Below are positions 21,300 to 33,355 of a stretch of 64,000 nt of DNA, one piece after another. The DNA comes from Panopea generosa (Eukaryota > Mollusca > Bivalvia > Adapedonta > Hiatellidae). How positions within the stretch are numbered: position 1 is the stretch's first letter; every line of letters starts with the position of its first letter. The notes beneath the pieces are model-generated. The model ran no database searches and was not told where the DNA came from. It worked only from the letters and a program-made list of their open reading frames with translations. Position numbers and translations under genes: made by a program. The stretch lies in NCBI GenBank assembly GCA_029582155.1, contig CM055899.1, positions 72,159,719-72,223,718 on the forward strand, given 5' to 3'.

Positions 21300-22229
21300 C
21301 ACTTGTTCCCGTCTCTGAACAACTGAATATCGTATTCAGTGTTCATTAATCATTGTTTCACTGCATACAATACAAACTTGCTTGAATTGAAGATTGTATG
21401 AAGTTTATAAACACAGACAGACATACTGGCCTTACAACTTATCTTTATTTATCTAATGACATTTATTTTACTTCGTAACATCGGTTTACTAAAACATACT
21501 TTCATTTACGTGGATACCAGATTCTGAAAGGATGTGGTAAGCAATCCAAAGTTTTGCTGGTTGCTGTAACTCCTTTGGTGTCAGCTCTTCAAGATGTTGC
21601 AATACGTCGATATGTCCGTCACTTGACAATATACTAAGTTCAGATTTGGCCAATTTACAGGCAACATCAGGGCCTCCCCTTACTATTTTTTTCTTTTCGC
21701 TACTATTTTCGCCATATTGAAAAGGTTGCAGCCAAATTTTAGAAGTTGGAGCCATTTTTGAAGCCAAATTTTAGAAGTTGGAGCCATTTTTGGAGCCAAA
21801 TTTTAAATGTCGGAGCCAATTTTGGTGGTTATTTTAAAGTTACATTCGTTTGTAACTCTATGTGATCTATTGATAACTAAGGAACAAAAAGAGAGCAAAC
21901 ACAACAATATACACTTTTAAAACTATTTTATTCAAAAGTATATATATATATAATAATAATATCGTCATCAATTTATCATGTGTTCATTTAAACACATTTT
22001 CACATTATCCACTTCGTGTGCTTTCACACTCACATTTAGTTATTTGTAGTTAGATCTTCCTGTTGAAAAGTTCATTTTAGCACATTTTCAGATCTGGTAG
22101 CACATTATCCACTTCATGAGCTTTCACTGTGTGCTTTCGCAGTCACATTTACTTATAAACAGTTACTTCTTCATTTCAGCACATTTTATCAAGTTATTTT
22201 TTCTCTGTGTGTGTGCTTTTACGTACATT
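21300..22229. other. No supported gene
   Basis: A minus frame at 21489-21767 is unremarkable. A short internal duplication (GCCAAATTTTAGAAGTTGGA) occurs near 21730 and 21762. Confidence 0.35.
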
Positions 22230-22650
22230 CACTTATTTCAAAATCCTACGAGTCTTATCCCCGGCCCACTTCTGAAATGCAGCCTTGAAATCAAAGTTTT
22301 CCTTACATGGCCCACCAATCGAAATCCTCGTGAGACTAACCAGGGAACCAATTGACATACCACTTCTGAAATGCAGCCTTGAAATCAAAGTTTTCCCTAC
22401 ATGGCCCATCAATCGAAATCCTCGTGAGACTAACCAGGGAACCAATTGACATAGAATTGCGCAGACAGGTTTTGATTATGTTCTGCCTGCAAAAACCACG
22501 CTCACAGTCTACAGAGGATACTGGAGCTACCAATAACCTCTCAGCTGCTTCAGCTGCAGCCAGGTAAACGTCCTTGATAATCAAGGTGTTATCATACGTT
22601 GTCTTTCCAGACTCCATATGTGCCTTCCATTTGTCAATGGACATAAACTC
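22230..22650 (-). pseudogene. hAT transposase C-terminal relic with internal tandem duplication
   Basis: The minus strand reads ERLLVAPVSSVDCERGFCRQ and then NIIKTCLRNSMSIGSLVSLT, the hAT dimerisation block, followed by FDFKAAFQKW. The stretch from SIGSLVSLTRIS to FQKW then occurs a second time because 94 bp are tandemly duplicated (22267-22360 and 22361-22454). Since 94 is not a multiple of 3, the duplication shifts the frame. The catalytic domain is absent. It is similar to the relic at 11955. Confidence 0.8.
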
Positions 22651-24892
22651 CTTAATTCTTAAAATAAAATAAATACAAGATATTTAATTATAAATGCATT
22701 CATTTAATTACAGTATTTACTATACAAGTAACTGTATGAGATATATAATCTGTATTTGATACGTGGTAGGTTTCAGGATTTGCATAATATTGCATTACAT
22801 AGCCTGTTTTAAACTTAAATTGGCAATATAAATATATAACTTTAATATTAAATCAAATTATCATATTACGTATGTAAAGTACCTTCTTTATAGAAAAATA
22901 GACTAGACCAATCATCAGTTGGAATTCCCGCATGACCTTCAATCTCTATATTCTATATAACTGACTGTGGCTAAATATTAGATGTGATGCGTGCTCTTTC
23001 GGCTGCAATGTCAACTCATCCTACGTATCTTCTTTTTCTCCGAGCTACGCTTACGTTTGGCAACTTCCTCCTTTTTGTCGGTGTTTTTTTCAGTTGGCCG
23101 TACACATCTCTTTCTTTTTCCTGGTTGTTTCTGGTAAACAAGGCCCTCCTCTATCTAAAGGTGGTCTTTAACATATACCTCTGCCTGTTGAAAAAGAGAT
23201 CCGAAATGTTGCTGTGCATTTATGTCCTGACACAGATACTAGTATGTTGCACTGTTCAAAGTTGCCAGCTTCTCTACATTGCAGTGCAGCTTTTTTTCAG
23301 AGCAGTTACTTCTCTTTTACCTGGAAGATCATTCAGGGTACTTTGTCATCCTCATTTTCCACAGACGACTCTGTAAAGCCTAATATGCTTATTTAGAGTG
23401 AAGAACGGAGAATTGAGATACATGATCATGTTCTCCAAATTAACTGGATACTTAGCCAAAACAGTGAACACATGCTTGCAAGGTATGTAGCACATTCAAC
23501 CTCCATGACACTGACACTAAAATAATAATCGAATCTAATGAATTTTTACATAATCTGAAAAAGGAACATCTGGTCTTGTCTTAGGATTGTTTTGCTCTTC
23601 TCTTTTTAGTGCTTCTGCCGGTTCTTGGCTTTCTTACACAGCATCTTCTAATGCTACTGTATAAAGAAAGATTATAATATAAATAAAACTACCATAAGTA
23701 TATTTGTATATAATATATATCACTTCTTGATTAAAAAACAATGATAATTATGTTTATCAATGCAGTGTATTTTTTTTTCCAAATGAGCATCTATGTCCAC
23801 CATGGCGAGCTCAGAAGGCATTATGTATGTGTGTCAACAAAGTGGTCACAAGTTTTTTTATTACCTTCCGGCCAAAGTATCTGTGATGATTGGCAATAAA
23901 CTTTGTTCTGCAGCTATAAATGGCCCCTCCTTTGAATATATGGAGAAAAAGTCCATGATTTGCAGAAACGGGGTGTGTTAAATGCTGGTGAACCGCCTAG
24001 GGCAAACATGCTGATTTTACCTCACTGAGAGAATGGAACTCCTGTGCTTCATGTTTTGGAAATTTTATGTACAATACATGTGATGCTCCTTAGTCAAAGA
24101 GAGTCCGTTTGTTAAACATTTTTTACAGTGTCACTTAGTGCATTTCTTCTTTTCTTTGGATCCTTTTCCAACTACAAACACATATGATATAAATGATAAA
24201 TTATAGCTTTAAAAATTGCCTAAATGTTTTTACTAAGATATAAACTTGGTTCACTGTACATATGTGTAAAAATTGGTGCTCATTAAAAACTAGCTTAATC
24301 AAAGCAGAGCGGTAGCAAATTTCAGTTAAAATAATTTTTGAAAGAAAAGGAATGATTTTACTGGTTTTATCTGCAAAACTGTTACCGAAACTGTAATTAA
24401 TCAAGAAAAATTCAAATAAATTTTTGAACTGTTGTGGAAAATGACTTATTTTTTGATGTGCCAATGTTACTTAAGAATGACATTTGTATTCTGTTCCACT
24501 AGCTGGAAATAAGATTGCGTTTCCATTTTCACTCAATATATACTTGATTAACATTTTATTTCAGGTTTTACGGTGACTTTTTATGATTTTTGAAAAAAAG
24601 AAAATAAGATTTTTTCACATGTTATATGGGTCCTTCACTATATTCTATATTATTTTTATCATTAAGTGAAATGACCTTGACCCTTATACTTTTGACCTTG
24701 AACTTTTTTGTCGCTTACATCTAGCGAATATGTATGGACATGCAAATGATTATTGACGTAAATGATTGCATTCAAACGTTAGGAGGCCATGAACTTGGCG
24801 TTTCATATATCTCATATAAAAATGAGTCTAGGCCTTTGGAGGGCACTGTATGTAGGAAACTCATAATACAGGTTATATAGTGGTATAAAAGC
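22651..24892. other. No supported gene over 2.2 kb
   Basis: Frames at 22984-23396, 23793-23981 and 24201-24464 were read; none shows a domain, splice context or family resemblance. The region is AT-rich. Confidence 0.35.
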
Positions 24893-25540
24893 TTAAAACT
24901 CAAGTCTTGCTAAACAAACACGAAAAATGTCACATTGAAACCCTGGGGGAAATTTGTCAGAAACTATTTCTTCTGTATTATGACTATCGGTAGAGTGATA
25001 GTCAGTGACTGGCAGTTGTAAACAGCCTACGTTGTCATTTTGAAATTGTTGGGCCTCCGGTGTCAATCTAGAAAGAGCATCAGCTGAATTTTGTTCACCT
25101 TTTTTATAGATCAGTTTGTATCTAAACCCTTGTAAGACCAATGACCACCTAGCCAGTATACCATTTTGTGATGTTGATGAATTTAAATATGTAAGAGCTT
25201 TATGATCTGTACCTATTGTAAATGGTATGCCTGTAGAAAGATATGACTTACAAGCTTTTAACCCTGCAATAATTGCGAGACATTCTAATTCTGAAACTGT
25301 AATTTGTCTCGGACCATGTAATGCTCAACCTCAATATTCAATGACGCGTTCACGATTATTTTCATCCAGTTGCCCAAGAATATACCCAAGCGCTGACCTA
25401 GATGCATCACAAGTAAGCACAAATGGTTTGATCATGTCTGGAAATGCTAATACAGGTGCAGAGGAGAGTGCATGTTTCAGAGAGTGTAAAGCATCTTCAC
25501 ACTGTGAAGTCCAAACAAATGAGATACCCTTTTTCAAATG
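24893..25540 (-). pseudogene. Ty3/Gypsy RNase H segment
   Basis: FVLTCDASRSALGYILGQL (about 25430) is the start of the RNase H domain with its catalytic Asp. The frame at 25141-24893 ends the domain with FRYKLIYKKGEQNSADALSR, the usual signature just before the tether to integrase. Between them the frame shifts near 25330. The protein would degrade the RNA strand during reverse transcription; here it is broken. Confidence 0.8.
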
Positions 25541-25794
25541 TTCAAATAATGGAGTACATAGTTTGCTGTACCCAGAAATGAAATTTTTATAATACTTGTC
25601 AAACCAAGAATACTTTTTAGACCCCTTTGAACCTTTGGTGCATTCAAATTTCTTATTTTCTCTACTTTGCTCTCATCAGTTTCTATACCAATTTTACTTA
25701 ATACATGGCATAAATAGTGTAATTTCTTTTGTGCAAAATGACATTTCTTTGGTGATAGTTTTAATTCAGCTTCTTGTAACCTTTTGAAGACTTA

Positions 25795-26960
25795 ATCGAG
25801 GTGCTCCAGATGTTCATTAAAAGTTGAAGAGTAAATAAGTACATCATCAACATAACAAAGAACTTATTTCCAGGAAATTCCTCTCAGAACCTTCATCATA
25901 AGACTTTGAAAAGTACACGGCGCCCCTGATAAACCAAATGGCATAGTTTGAAATTCGAAAATACCATCAGGTTATAAAGACAGCTTTACTTTTACTGTCT
26001 TCTCCTAAAGGTACCTGACAAAATGCCTTACCTAAATCTAAAGATGTAAAATATTGCGTATTGGCTTCGCCGATAGCATCAAATATGTCTGAAAGGCGTG
26101 GAATTGGATAAGCTTGTGGTTTACTAATTATACCCCGACAAACGAAGTTTGAGGGGGTATATTGGAGTCACCCTGTGGTCGGTCTGTCGGTCGGTCTGTC
26201 CGTTGCAATTTTCCTTGTCCGGAGCATTACTTGAAAAGTACTGAATGGAATTTCATCAAACGTCATACATTGGTAGAATATAATGAGAGGAAGTGCAGTG
26301 TACAAGAAACATAACTCTATTATTGCTAATTACAGAGTTATTGCCCTTTGATATTTTTTCTTGTCCGGAGCATAACTTAAAAAGTACTGGATGGAATTTC
26401 ATCAAGCTTCATACAATGGTAGAATATAATGAGAGGAAGTGCAGTGTACAAGAAACATAACTCTATTCTTGCTAATTACAGAATTATTGCCCTTTGATAT
26501 ATTTCCCTTGTCCGGAGCATTACTTTTAAAGTACTGGATGGAATTTCATCAAACTTCATACAATGGTAAACCATTTTCTGTCAGGGCGGCGTTCGGGGGT
26601 ATTCATCACCTTCAGTGATAGCTCTAGTTTTGTTTAATTTTCTATAATCAACTGCGAATATGTATTCATCCGTATTCGCTTTTTTCATTAGAACTACAGG
26701 TGAATGCCAATTAGAATAGCTCTCTTTAATGACACCATGTTTAAGCATTTATTCAGTTTGTCGTTTAGTTTCCCTGCGTATATCTGGTGTTTGTTTTAAG
26801 AAGGGCATTTTAACAGGCTGTGCATCACCCGTGTCTATGTCAAGACTTTGTAGAGTGGTTTTTCCCAAATCATGAAGACCTTCCGAAAAAATGTCACTAT
26901 TTCTATTCAAAAATTTTAATAATTTATTTTTATGATTTTCTGAAAGATCCGAGTCATTCA
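25795..26960 (-). pseudogene. Ty3/Gypsy reverse transcriptase, interrupted
   Basis: The 5' part (26960-26634) includes HSPVVLMKKANTDEY and FAVDYRKLN, the typical first palm blocks. The frame is then cut by an inserted repeat and resumes at 26138 with KPQAYPIPRLSDIFDAIG and the fingers/palm blocks. The YVDD active site is at 25854-25843, directly after an in-frame stop. Further stops follow near 25795. It is a clear but inactive reverse transcriptase. Confidence 0.8.
26139..26633 (+). repeat. Inserted short repeat with three ~147-bp internal units
   Basis: The insert begins TACCCCGACAAACGAAGTTT, continues through GGTCGGTCTGTC repeats and ends TCACCTTCAGTGATAGCTCT then AGTTTTG. Between them a ~147-bp unit starting CTTGTCCGGAGCA recurs at 26214, 26360 and 26507. 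It interrupts the Gypsy reverse-transcriptase frame, so it arrived later. It has no coding capacity. I recall this kind of repeat from bivalve genomes, which is memory rather than a search. Confidence 0.75.
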
Positions 26961-27002
26961 AATTAAAGTTAACTTCTTTTGCTTGTTTTTAGGTGTAAAG
27001 TT

Positions 27003-27690
27003 TTAATTATCTTTTACCTCTAAGCCATCCTCTAAGGCCATTATACTTTTTGTACTTATTTCAGCTGCAATGGCTAGAATTTTATTACCCTTCAGATATA
27101 TATCCTTATTTGTAGGATTTACAACACGTAGTACAGCTTTTCCCTTGTTGATTTTAACTGAACATTTTACACCCATTATATTATGATAAGATAAGTTTGG
27201 CAATGGTTCTAGTAGCACTTCTTTGTTTGACTCTACTCTAGTAATTTTGACCTGTATGTCAACCTCAGAATTTGCTTGAATTATACTAGGTTTTACTGTT
27301 CTAGCATATCCAGTGTTTGCTTTTGATTGACAAACTTTTCATTGATCTTGAATAATCATCTGTCGAGCCCTAACATCAGTTGTGACATGAGCATCCATAA
27401 AATCGACGCCTAAAATAAATGAATGATGTAAATCTTCAACAATGTAAAAAGGGTAGCTTAAAGTGAGATTACCAAAACAGACATCCAAATGTACAACCCC
27501 ACCAACAACATGATGTGTGTCGCCTACTCCTACTATTGACTGAATGTGACACGGATTAATTTTAGGTTTTTGGAGTTCAGATACTGTCAAAAAATGACTT
27601 TCCTATACATGACACAGATGCTCCAGTGTCACATAGTGCATTTGTTTTCTTTTCATTTATTGAAGCTGAAACTGTGTTTTTGGTCATATA
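27003..27690 (-). pseudogene. Ty3/Gypsy aspartic protease region
   Basis: ALCDTGASVSCIG contains the active-site DTGA (27630-27619). A frameshift follows near 27590. The second half continues as DLHHSFILGVDFMDAH, the usual ILG block of retroviral-type proteases. A further linker frame (27218-27003) leads to the reverse transcriptase. In a live element the protease would cut the Gag-Pol precursor; here the frame is broken. Confidence 0.8.
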
Positions 27691-28033
27691 AACAGTAAAG
27701 TTAGAACAAATGTTAGCACATTTTGTTGAATGACTTGATTTTTTGGTTCTGATTTAAACTGATTTTGCTACAGTCAGACTTTGGTTTAAGTTTTTGATTT
27801 ATATAATTTGATTTTGACCTTGAGTCCAGAGTTTTAGGTTGAGTAGTATTTTCTGAATTTACCCTTGCATTAGATTTTGATCTTTTAATACCTTTTGACC
27901 TACTAGCACTTTCATTTTGTTTATCAGTATTTAGAAGTTTAGCTTTTGACAAATCCCTATTGTTCCTAGGAGACTTTACTATGTGCCCATCCACTGGTTT
28001 GAAATGATCTCTCCGGCAGACAGGTGCGAATAC

Positions 28034-29005
28034 CTATTGTTGACCCCTAGTATTTTGTATATTATTAGATATGCGGCCACTACGACATTTGTTACCAAAA
28101 TGATCAGATCCACCACAATTATAACAAAATTTGCCCATTGCTCGACATGATTGTTTAGAAAAACACCTACCTCCATTTCTCTGGCATCTTTCATCTGTAC
28201 TCTCACTTCCGTTCCATCGGCCCTGGTTTGATAGTGGTCTTGTATGCTGGCGTTGTTCAAACCTGCGCCTTTGTGAATGTTGTTGGATTTCTCTATCCCT
28301 TTCGTTTAGCATTTTGGTAAATGCGGCTGATAGCGCTGCCACTTCCCTCTCCAAATTCGACGTTATCTTACTGTTTTAGATAGCTGCCACTTGTGGTTCC
28401 GGCTGTCTATGGGAAGCCATCCGTGTTGTTAGGGTTATCACCGCATCCAGGGATTTCGGAGCATGAGTGCTGATGATAGACCCCACTGCTCTGTCCATCC
28501 CAGATATTGCAATCCACACTTGAGCATCTTGTGGTATCGGCGTCCTATATGTCGCTGTTACCAAACGACGGATGAAATCGTCAATGGATTCCCCTTGTTG
28601 TTTTAATCTGCAAATCTATAGATCCACAGGTCTCGTCTTCTCAAATTAAGCACATATCACCACTTTTAGTTCGTTCAGATTTGCTGGTTGTGGATTCAAA
28701 GACTCATACCACAACCGAGCTGTACCTTTTTGGTGCCAACCTAGAACAGCGAATGCCATTTCGTCTTTGAGGCCTGTGCAGGCCTGGTACTGGCTGAACC
28801 GCTTCAAGTATGATTCAATATCTTTGGAACCATCTCCCCTGAATTGCTGTAACCTGAAATGTCCAGCCATATTAACCGTATGAACTTCCTGTTCCTGCAC
28901 ACCCTGATCTACAACGTCTACCTCTTGGATATCTACTGGTTGTTCCACTACTGGGTCCTGAACCGACCGTAGGTTGTAGTTCGAGGGTTTCGAACCGAGT
29001 GGCAT
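28034..29005 (-). pseudogene. Ty3/Gypsy gag with CCHC zinc knuckle
   Basis: The start at 29005 (MPLGSKPSNYNLRS) leads into a capsid-like segment with GHFRLQQFRGDGSKDIESYL and WHQKGTARLWYESL. Frame breaks follow near 28650 and 28376. The nucleocapsid part is Arg/Gln-rich and ends in one zinc knuckle C-x2-C-x4-H-x4-C (28126-28085, CYNCGGSDHFGNKC). Gag would form the particle shell and bind RNA. It is broken in at least three places. Confidence 0.8.
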
Positions 29006-29099
29006 CTATTTCTTTATCCTGGGGAACCAATCTGGGGAACTTCTGAAGCTTATCGAAAGGTATGGATGTCCTCTCTACCCACCACGTTTTGTGCCGTTA

Positions 29100-29310
29100 G
29101 CAAGGTAATAATGGGGTGATCCTAAAAAGATAAAAAGAGGTCCTTTTCCAGTCCAAAAAAACTTTATTACACAATCTAATACAACGAGTCACAGATGTTA
29201 AGTGACTGGAAGGTACCTTATATAATGAAAAGTGTCCTGTCAGTTTAAGCCAATGAAATGCTGTATATTGATTATGGGTGATTTCTTGACCAATCATTTT
29301 ATAGCGTATT
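29100..29310 (-). promoter_or_regulatory. Probable LTR segment (TATA and poly(A) signal)
   Basis: Just upstream of gag on the minus strand lies TATATAAGG (about 29224-29216), followed at a plausible distance by AATAAAG (about 29167-29161). This is the promoter and poly(A) arrangement of an LTR R region. LTR ends were not defined because no second copy is in the window. Confidence 0.4.
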
Positions 29311-30639
29311 AGCTGCGAAAAAAGGGCATCTACATAAATATAATGCGATTAGGCTTAAACTAATCCCAGGAAACCCCAATTTTGTACATCTATAACATGT
29401 TGTTACATCAATTTACGTGTATCGAATATCTTTGATTAAACTGATTATTTATATCCGGCCAAACTCTTCAAATCAAAACACTTGCGGATAATTGCTTTAA
29501 GTCAAGACGCTATCGCTAAAATTGAACCATTGTTTAAGTGATTATGTGATTAGAATGTTTGACAAGCTGCGAAAATATTAAAAAAATGCAAATATCGAAC
29601 TAGAACAGTTTATCACTAATGTTAAAATTACGAGTTTATTATTCAAAATACTCAAATCAAAGTTTACCGTACGACACAATTTCAGTTGTTCAAAAATATT
29701 ATAAACAAATTTAAATAAATTTGTCGTCTTTTTCCGTGATTCAAAACAAATATTATAAACAAATTTCACTGAAATTTGCCGCATAACAGTTCTGCTAATC
29801 ATTGGTTTTACAACTGTTGGAAATCTCAGGAGTACCCTCTCTGAATTCCTCGATAATATACAGAATTCTATATATATATTGCTAAAGTGAAATTTAATAG
29901 GTAACTTGATTAAATTTTAGTGCTTACTTCTTTCCGCCTTCTTTGTTTAATAAGATATTCATCATACTTTTTAGCTTGACTTTGATAAAGAGGAACTATT
30001 GTACTCGCCCAGTTTTTCAGCAGTCATTCCTTACTGCAACTTCACATGTGTCTTCACTATCATTAAAGGGTTCAAGAGGCAGAATTATGAACACTTTCAT
30101 ACTTATTCCATTTGGTTATTAAAGTTTTTAATAAGTACATATTACCGACCTTAAAAAACTTGTTTGCCGTGCACCTACCAACTCACTCAAAATTACAGCT
30201 ACACAAACTTTTTTATTGCCTTTCAAAGCGGGAGTTTAATTGATTTTCATGATTTCTTTCTAGTTTTCTTAAAAGTGACTATGTAAAATAAAAAAAAAGC
30301 TACCTACCTACCCACATGAAAAATACGGGGTCAGAGTAGAGTAAACAAACATTTGTTTAAGAATGGCCTAGCTCAGTTTCTACTATATAAGTTCCGAACA
30401 AAATAAGGAAAACCAATCGTTGATAATGCTAGAATCAACACAAATTATTTGCAAGCCGTATTTTAAGTTATCTTGTAGACAAGCATATGCCTTGTTATTG
30501 AAACAATTTGATAACACTAGTCAATAACATTGTAACTCCTAGAAAACGTGTTGTTTTTCAATATTTTTAGTTTAAATGTGATATTTAAGAACATTCTTGC
30601 TGTAAGAGATGAACGTGTGAGGTTTTGGCTCGACTATTC
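29311..30639. other. No supported gene
   Basis: Very AT-rich. A short direct duplication (ATTATAAACAAATTT) occurs at about 29696 and 29751. Part may be LTR sequence. Confidence 0.35.
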
Positions 30640-30830
30640 GTAGAATAGGTGCGGGCTGTTGTACTCGCTTCGGTGCCGGTTTTTCAGGTTAATTTGTTTT
30701 ACCACGTATATATGCAAGCATTCACTGGATATGAATGAAACTTCATGTTTGCGTTCAGCATCATCAACGGAATACACAGAGACAAGAACCCCAACTCTGA
30801 ATTGTATTTCGGCATAATTATTAAAATTAA
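30640..30830 (+). repeat. Dispersed repeat, copy 2
   Basis: The core TGGATATGAATGAAACTTC and the following TTCAGCATCATCAACGGAA segment align with 3330-3420 in the same orientation and at similar spacing. The copies are clearly diverged. Confidence 0.6.
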
Positions 30831-31599
30831 TATTGAGGGAATATAATTCATCCATTCACTTTGAGGTTTTCAAAAAATACTTTTGATATTGACACATGTA
30901 ATGTTGTTGAATCATTTTGCTAATTTATTTTAAACAGACAAGCAAAAGTTTCAGCTTACTTTTACCACAATGAGTTTTAATATTAATTGTCTTCCATTTG
31001 GGTCTTATTTCCTGAAATAACTGTTGTTTTAGAACAGCATCGACATAGTCGAGCGCGCTGTCCCTCCGACAGCTCTTGTTCATCATTCTGTTAAGTACCT
31101 TTCAAAATTTGTTTTATGTTTATATAGTATTAAATCTAGCAACATTTATTGTTTGGCTTTAAAAATGTTTTGATTTATTGTGTAACATGTTTACATTTTG
31201 CATATTATGTTGATCGAGAAAATATTACATTTTGTTGGTCGAGAAATACATTCTGTTTGCGAGTTTGATAAAGTTTGACCTTATAAAAATATTGTTTTAA
31301 AATTAGTGTAGTTTATTTATTTATTATACATACGTTGTTATATATACTGAGGTTTGAATAAAATTTAGATTTAGACTTTTGTTTATTTTCTTTTATTTTT
31401 GCCATTGTTACGCAATGTAACTTTATTAACCAGTAACGATTTTTGCTCAGGCTTAGAACATTTTCACTTTCCTATTTAAGTATATCTATGAAAAGCATCC
31501 AGGTAATCGTGATTTAAGTCCGGCTCCAGAAAAACTGCATAGTGATTCAATGACGGTCACTAAAATGTTGAAGTAACCAGTTAAAAGTAAGGTAAGTTT
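30831..31599. other. AT-rich stretch with no gene seen
   Basis: No element or exon was recognised, apart from a GAGCGCGCTGTCCCTCCGAC island near 31050. Confidence 0.35.
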
Positions 31600-32815
31600 G
31601 TAAGTGTTTCATGGTATTGCTGCTTTGGTATTGCTACTATGGTGCAATATCTATGGTACTATAACTCATTTACTATTACTACGGCGTTATTACTATGGTG
31701 CTGTTCCAGCTTTAATGTTACAGTGGTACTTTTGTTGTGGTTATAACACTACGGTATTATTACTTTGGTGCTATTAGTATGTTGTTATTACTATAGTGCT
31801 ATTACTATTGTTATTATTGTGGTGTTATTACTATTGTGTAATTACTGTGGCTTGCTATAATTGTACGTGGTACTTGCGCAGTGGTACTCTTACTATGATA
31901 CAGCTAGGTACTACTACTATGGTACTATTACAATTACACTATTATTATGATACAATTCCATTAATATAATTATATTTACTAAGGTATTACTACTGTAAGT
32001 TCTGTGGTTCTACCGCTGTGGTACTATTACTATGATACAACTAGGTACTACTACTATGGTACTATTACGATTACACTATTATTATGATACAATTCCATTA
32101 ATACAATTATATGTACTAAGGTATTACTACTTTCAGTTCTGTGGTACTAGCGCTGTGGTACTATTACTATGATACAACTAGGTACTACTACTATAGTACT
32201 ATTACGACAACACTATTATTATGACACAATTCCATTAATATAACTATATTTACTAAGGTATTACTATTGTCAGTTCTGTGGTTCTACCGCTGTGGTACTA
32301 TAACTATGATACAACTAGGTACTACTACTATGGTACTTTTACGACAACACTATTATTATGATACAATTCCATTAATATAACAATATTTACTAAGGTATTA
32401 CTATTGTCAGTTCTGTGGTTGTATTACTATGATACAACTTGGTACTACTACTATGGTACTTTTATGACAACACTATTATTATGACACAATTCCATTAATA
32501 TAACTATATTTACTAAGGTATTACTATTGTCAGTTCTGTGGTACTAGCGCTGTGGTACTATTACTATGCTACAACTAGGTACTACTACTATGGTACTTTT
32601 ACGACAACACTATTATTATGATACAATTCCATTAATATAACTATATGTACTAAGGTATTACTATTGTCAGTTCTGTGGTTCTAATACTCTGATACAAATA
32701 AAGTGATCTAACTATCATGGTACTACTACTGTGTTACTATGATCATGGTACTGTTACTATCGTGCTACTACTGTTGTAATATTACTATGGTAATATTGCT
32801 TTGACACAACTAGCC
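31600..32815 (+). repeat. TACTATTAC-rich tandem array with ~137-bp higher-order unit
   Basis: The whole block is built from TACTACTATGG / TATTACTATGG-like words. From about 31895 a larger unit containing GATACAACTAGGTACTACTA and CACTATTATTATGA repeats about six times, spaced near 136-139 bp (one spacing shorter, near 32430). Flanks are degenerate single words. No coding frame spans it. Confidence 0.85.
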
Positions 32816-33355
32816 TGATTGTTTTATTATTATTTGAGTACCTTACTAGTTTTGATAAAGTGATGTTGTTGATATATGTTTGTGCATATGTTGTTTTTTT
32901 TGCTGTTGTTTTTATTTTTGTTCTTTTTTCGTATGTGTTTTCTTTTCTGTGAACTGCTGTCATATTAATATGATATATTAAGGCGCAATTGTTAATGACA
33001 TATATGACTATATGCTAGATGTTTCTGAAATTTAAAGATTTCTTTTTTGATTTGTTGTGCCTATTATTCTAGCTATCATAGAGACTAATGACACGGTTGG
33101 AATATAAGATTCAAGACGAATTAAGCTAAAGTTTAAAAGTACATAGTAGTGTAATTTATTGAAATATTTGATCGTTTTTTTTGTCCAAATTACCCTTCAC
33201 CTTATTAACCATATTATGATCCTTATACATAATAATGCTTATTTTAGATCTATATCTACTTCCTTCTCTACTTGCTACTACTTCTCTATCTTTATTCTAC
33301 TGCACGTGTCCGGTTGCGTCTTGGGGTTTGTTAACTTCGAGTCTGGAATAACATA

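Larger units (their letters stand above)
24893..29005 (-). mobile_element. Ty3/Gypsy LTR retrotransposon, decayed, minus strand
   Basis: Reading right to left the element holds gag (29005-28376), a zinc knuckle (28126-28085), protease (about 27690-27339), reverse transcriptase (about 26960-25795) and RNase H (25540-24893). That is the Ty3/Gypsy order. The integrase and 3' LTR are missing at the 24893 end. Many stops and frameshifts break the frame, and a foreign ~495-bp repeat (26139-26633) splits the reverse transcriptase. A probable 5' LTR lies just beyond gag (about 29100-29310). It is inactive. Confidence 0.85.

Noticed and set aside
22984-23396. 130-codon hydrophobic plus-strand frame
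   Set aside because: No domain, and the opposite strand is Lys-rich low complexity. No splice or promoter support.
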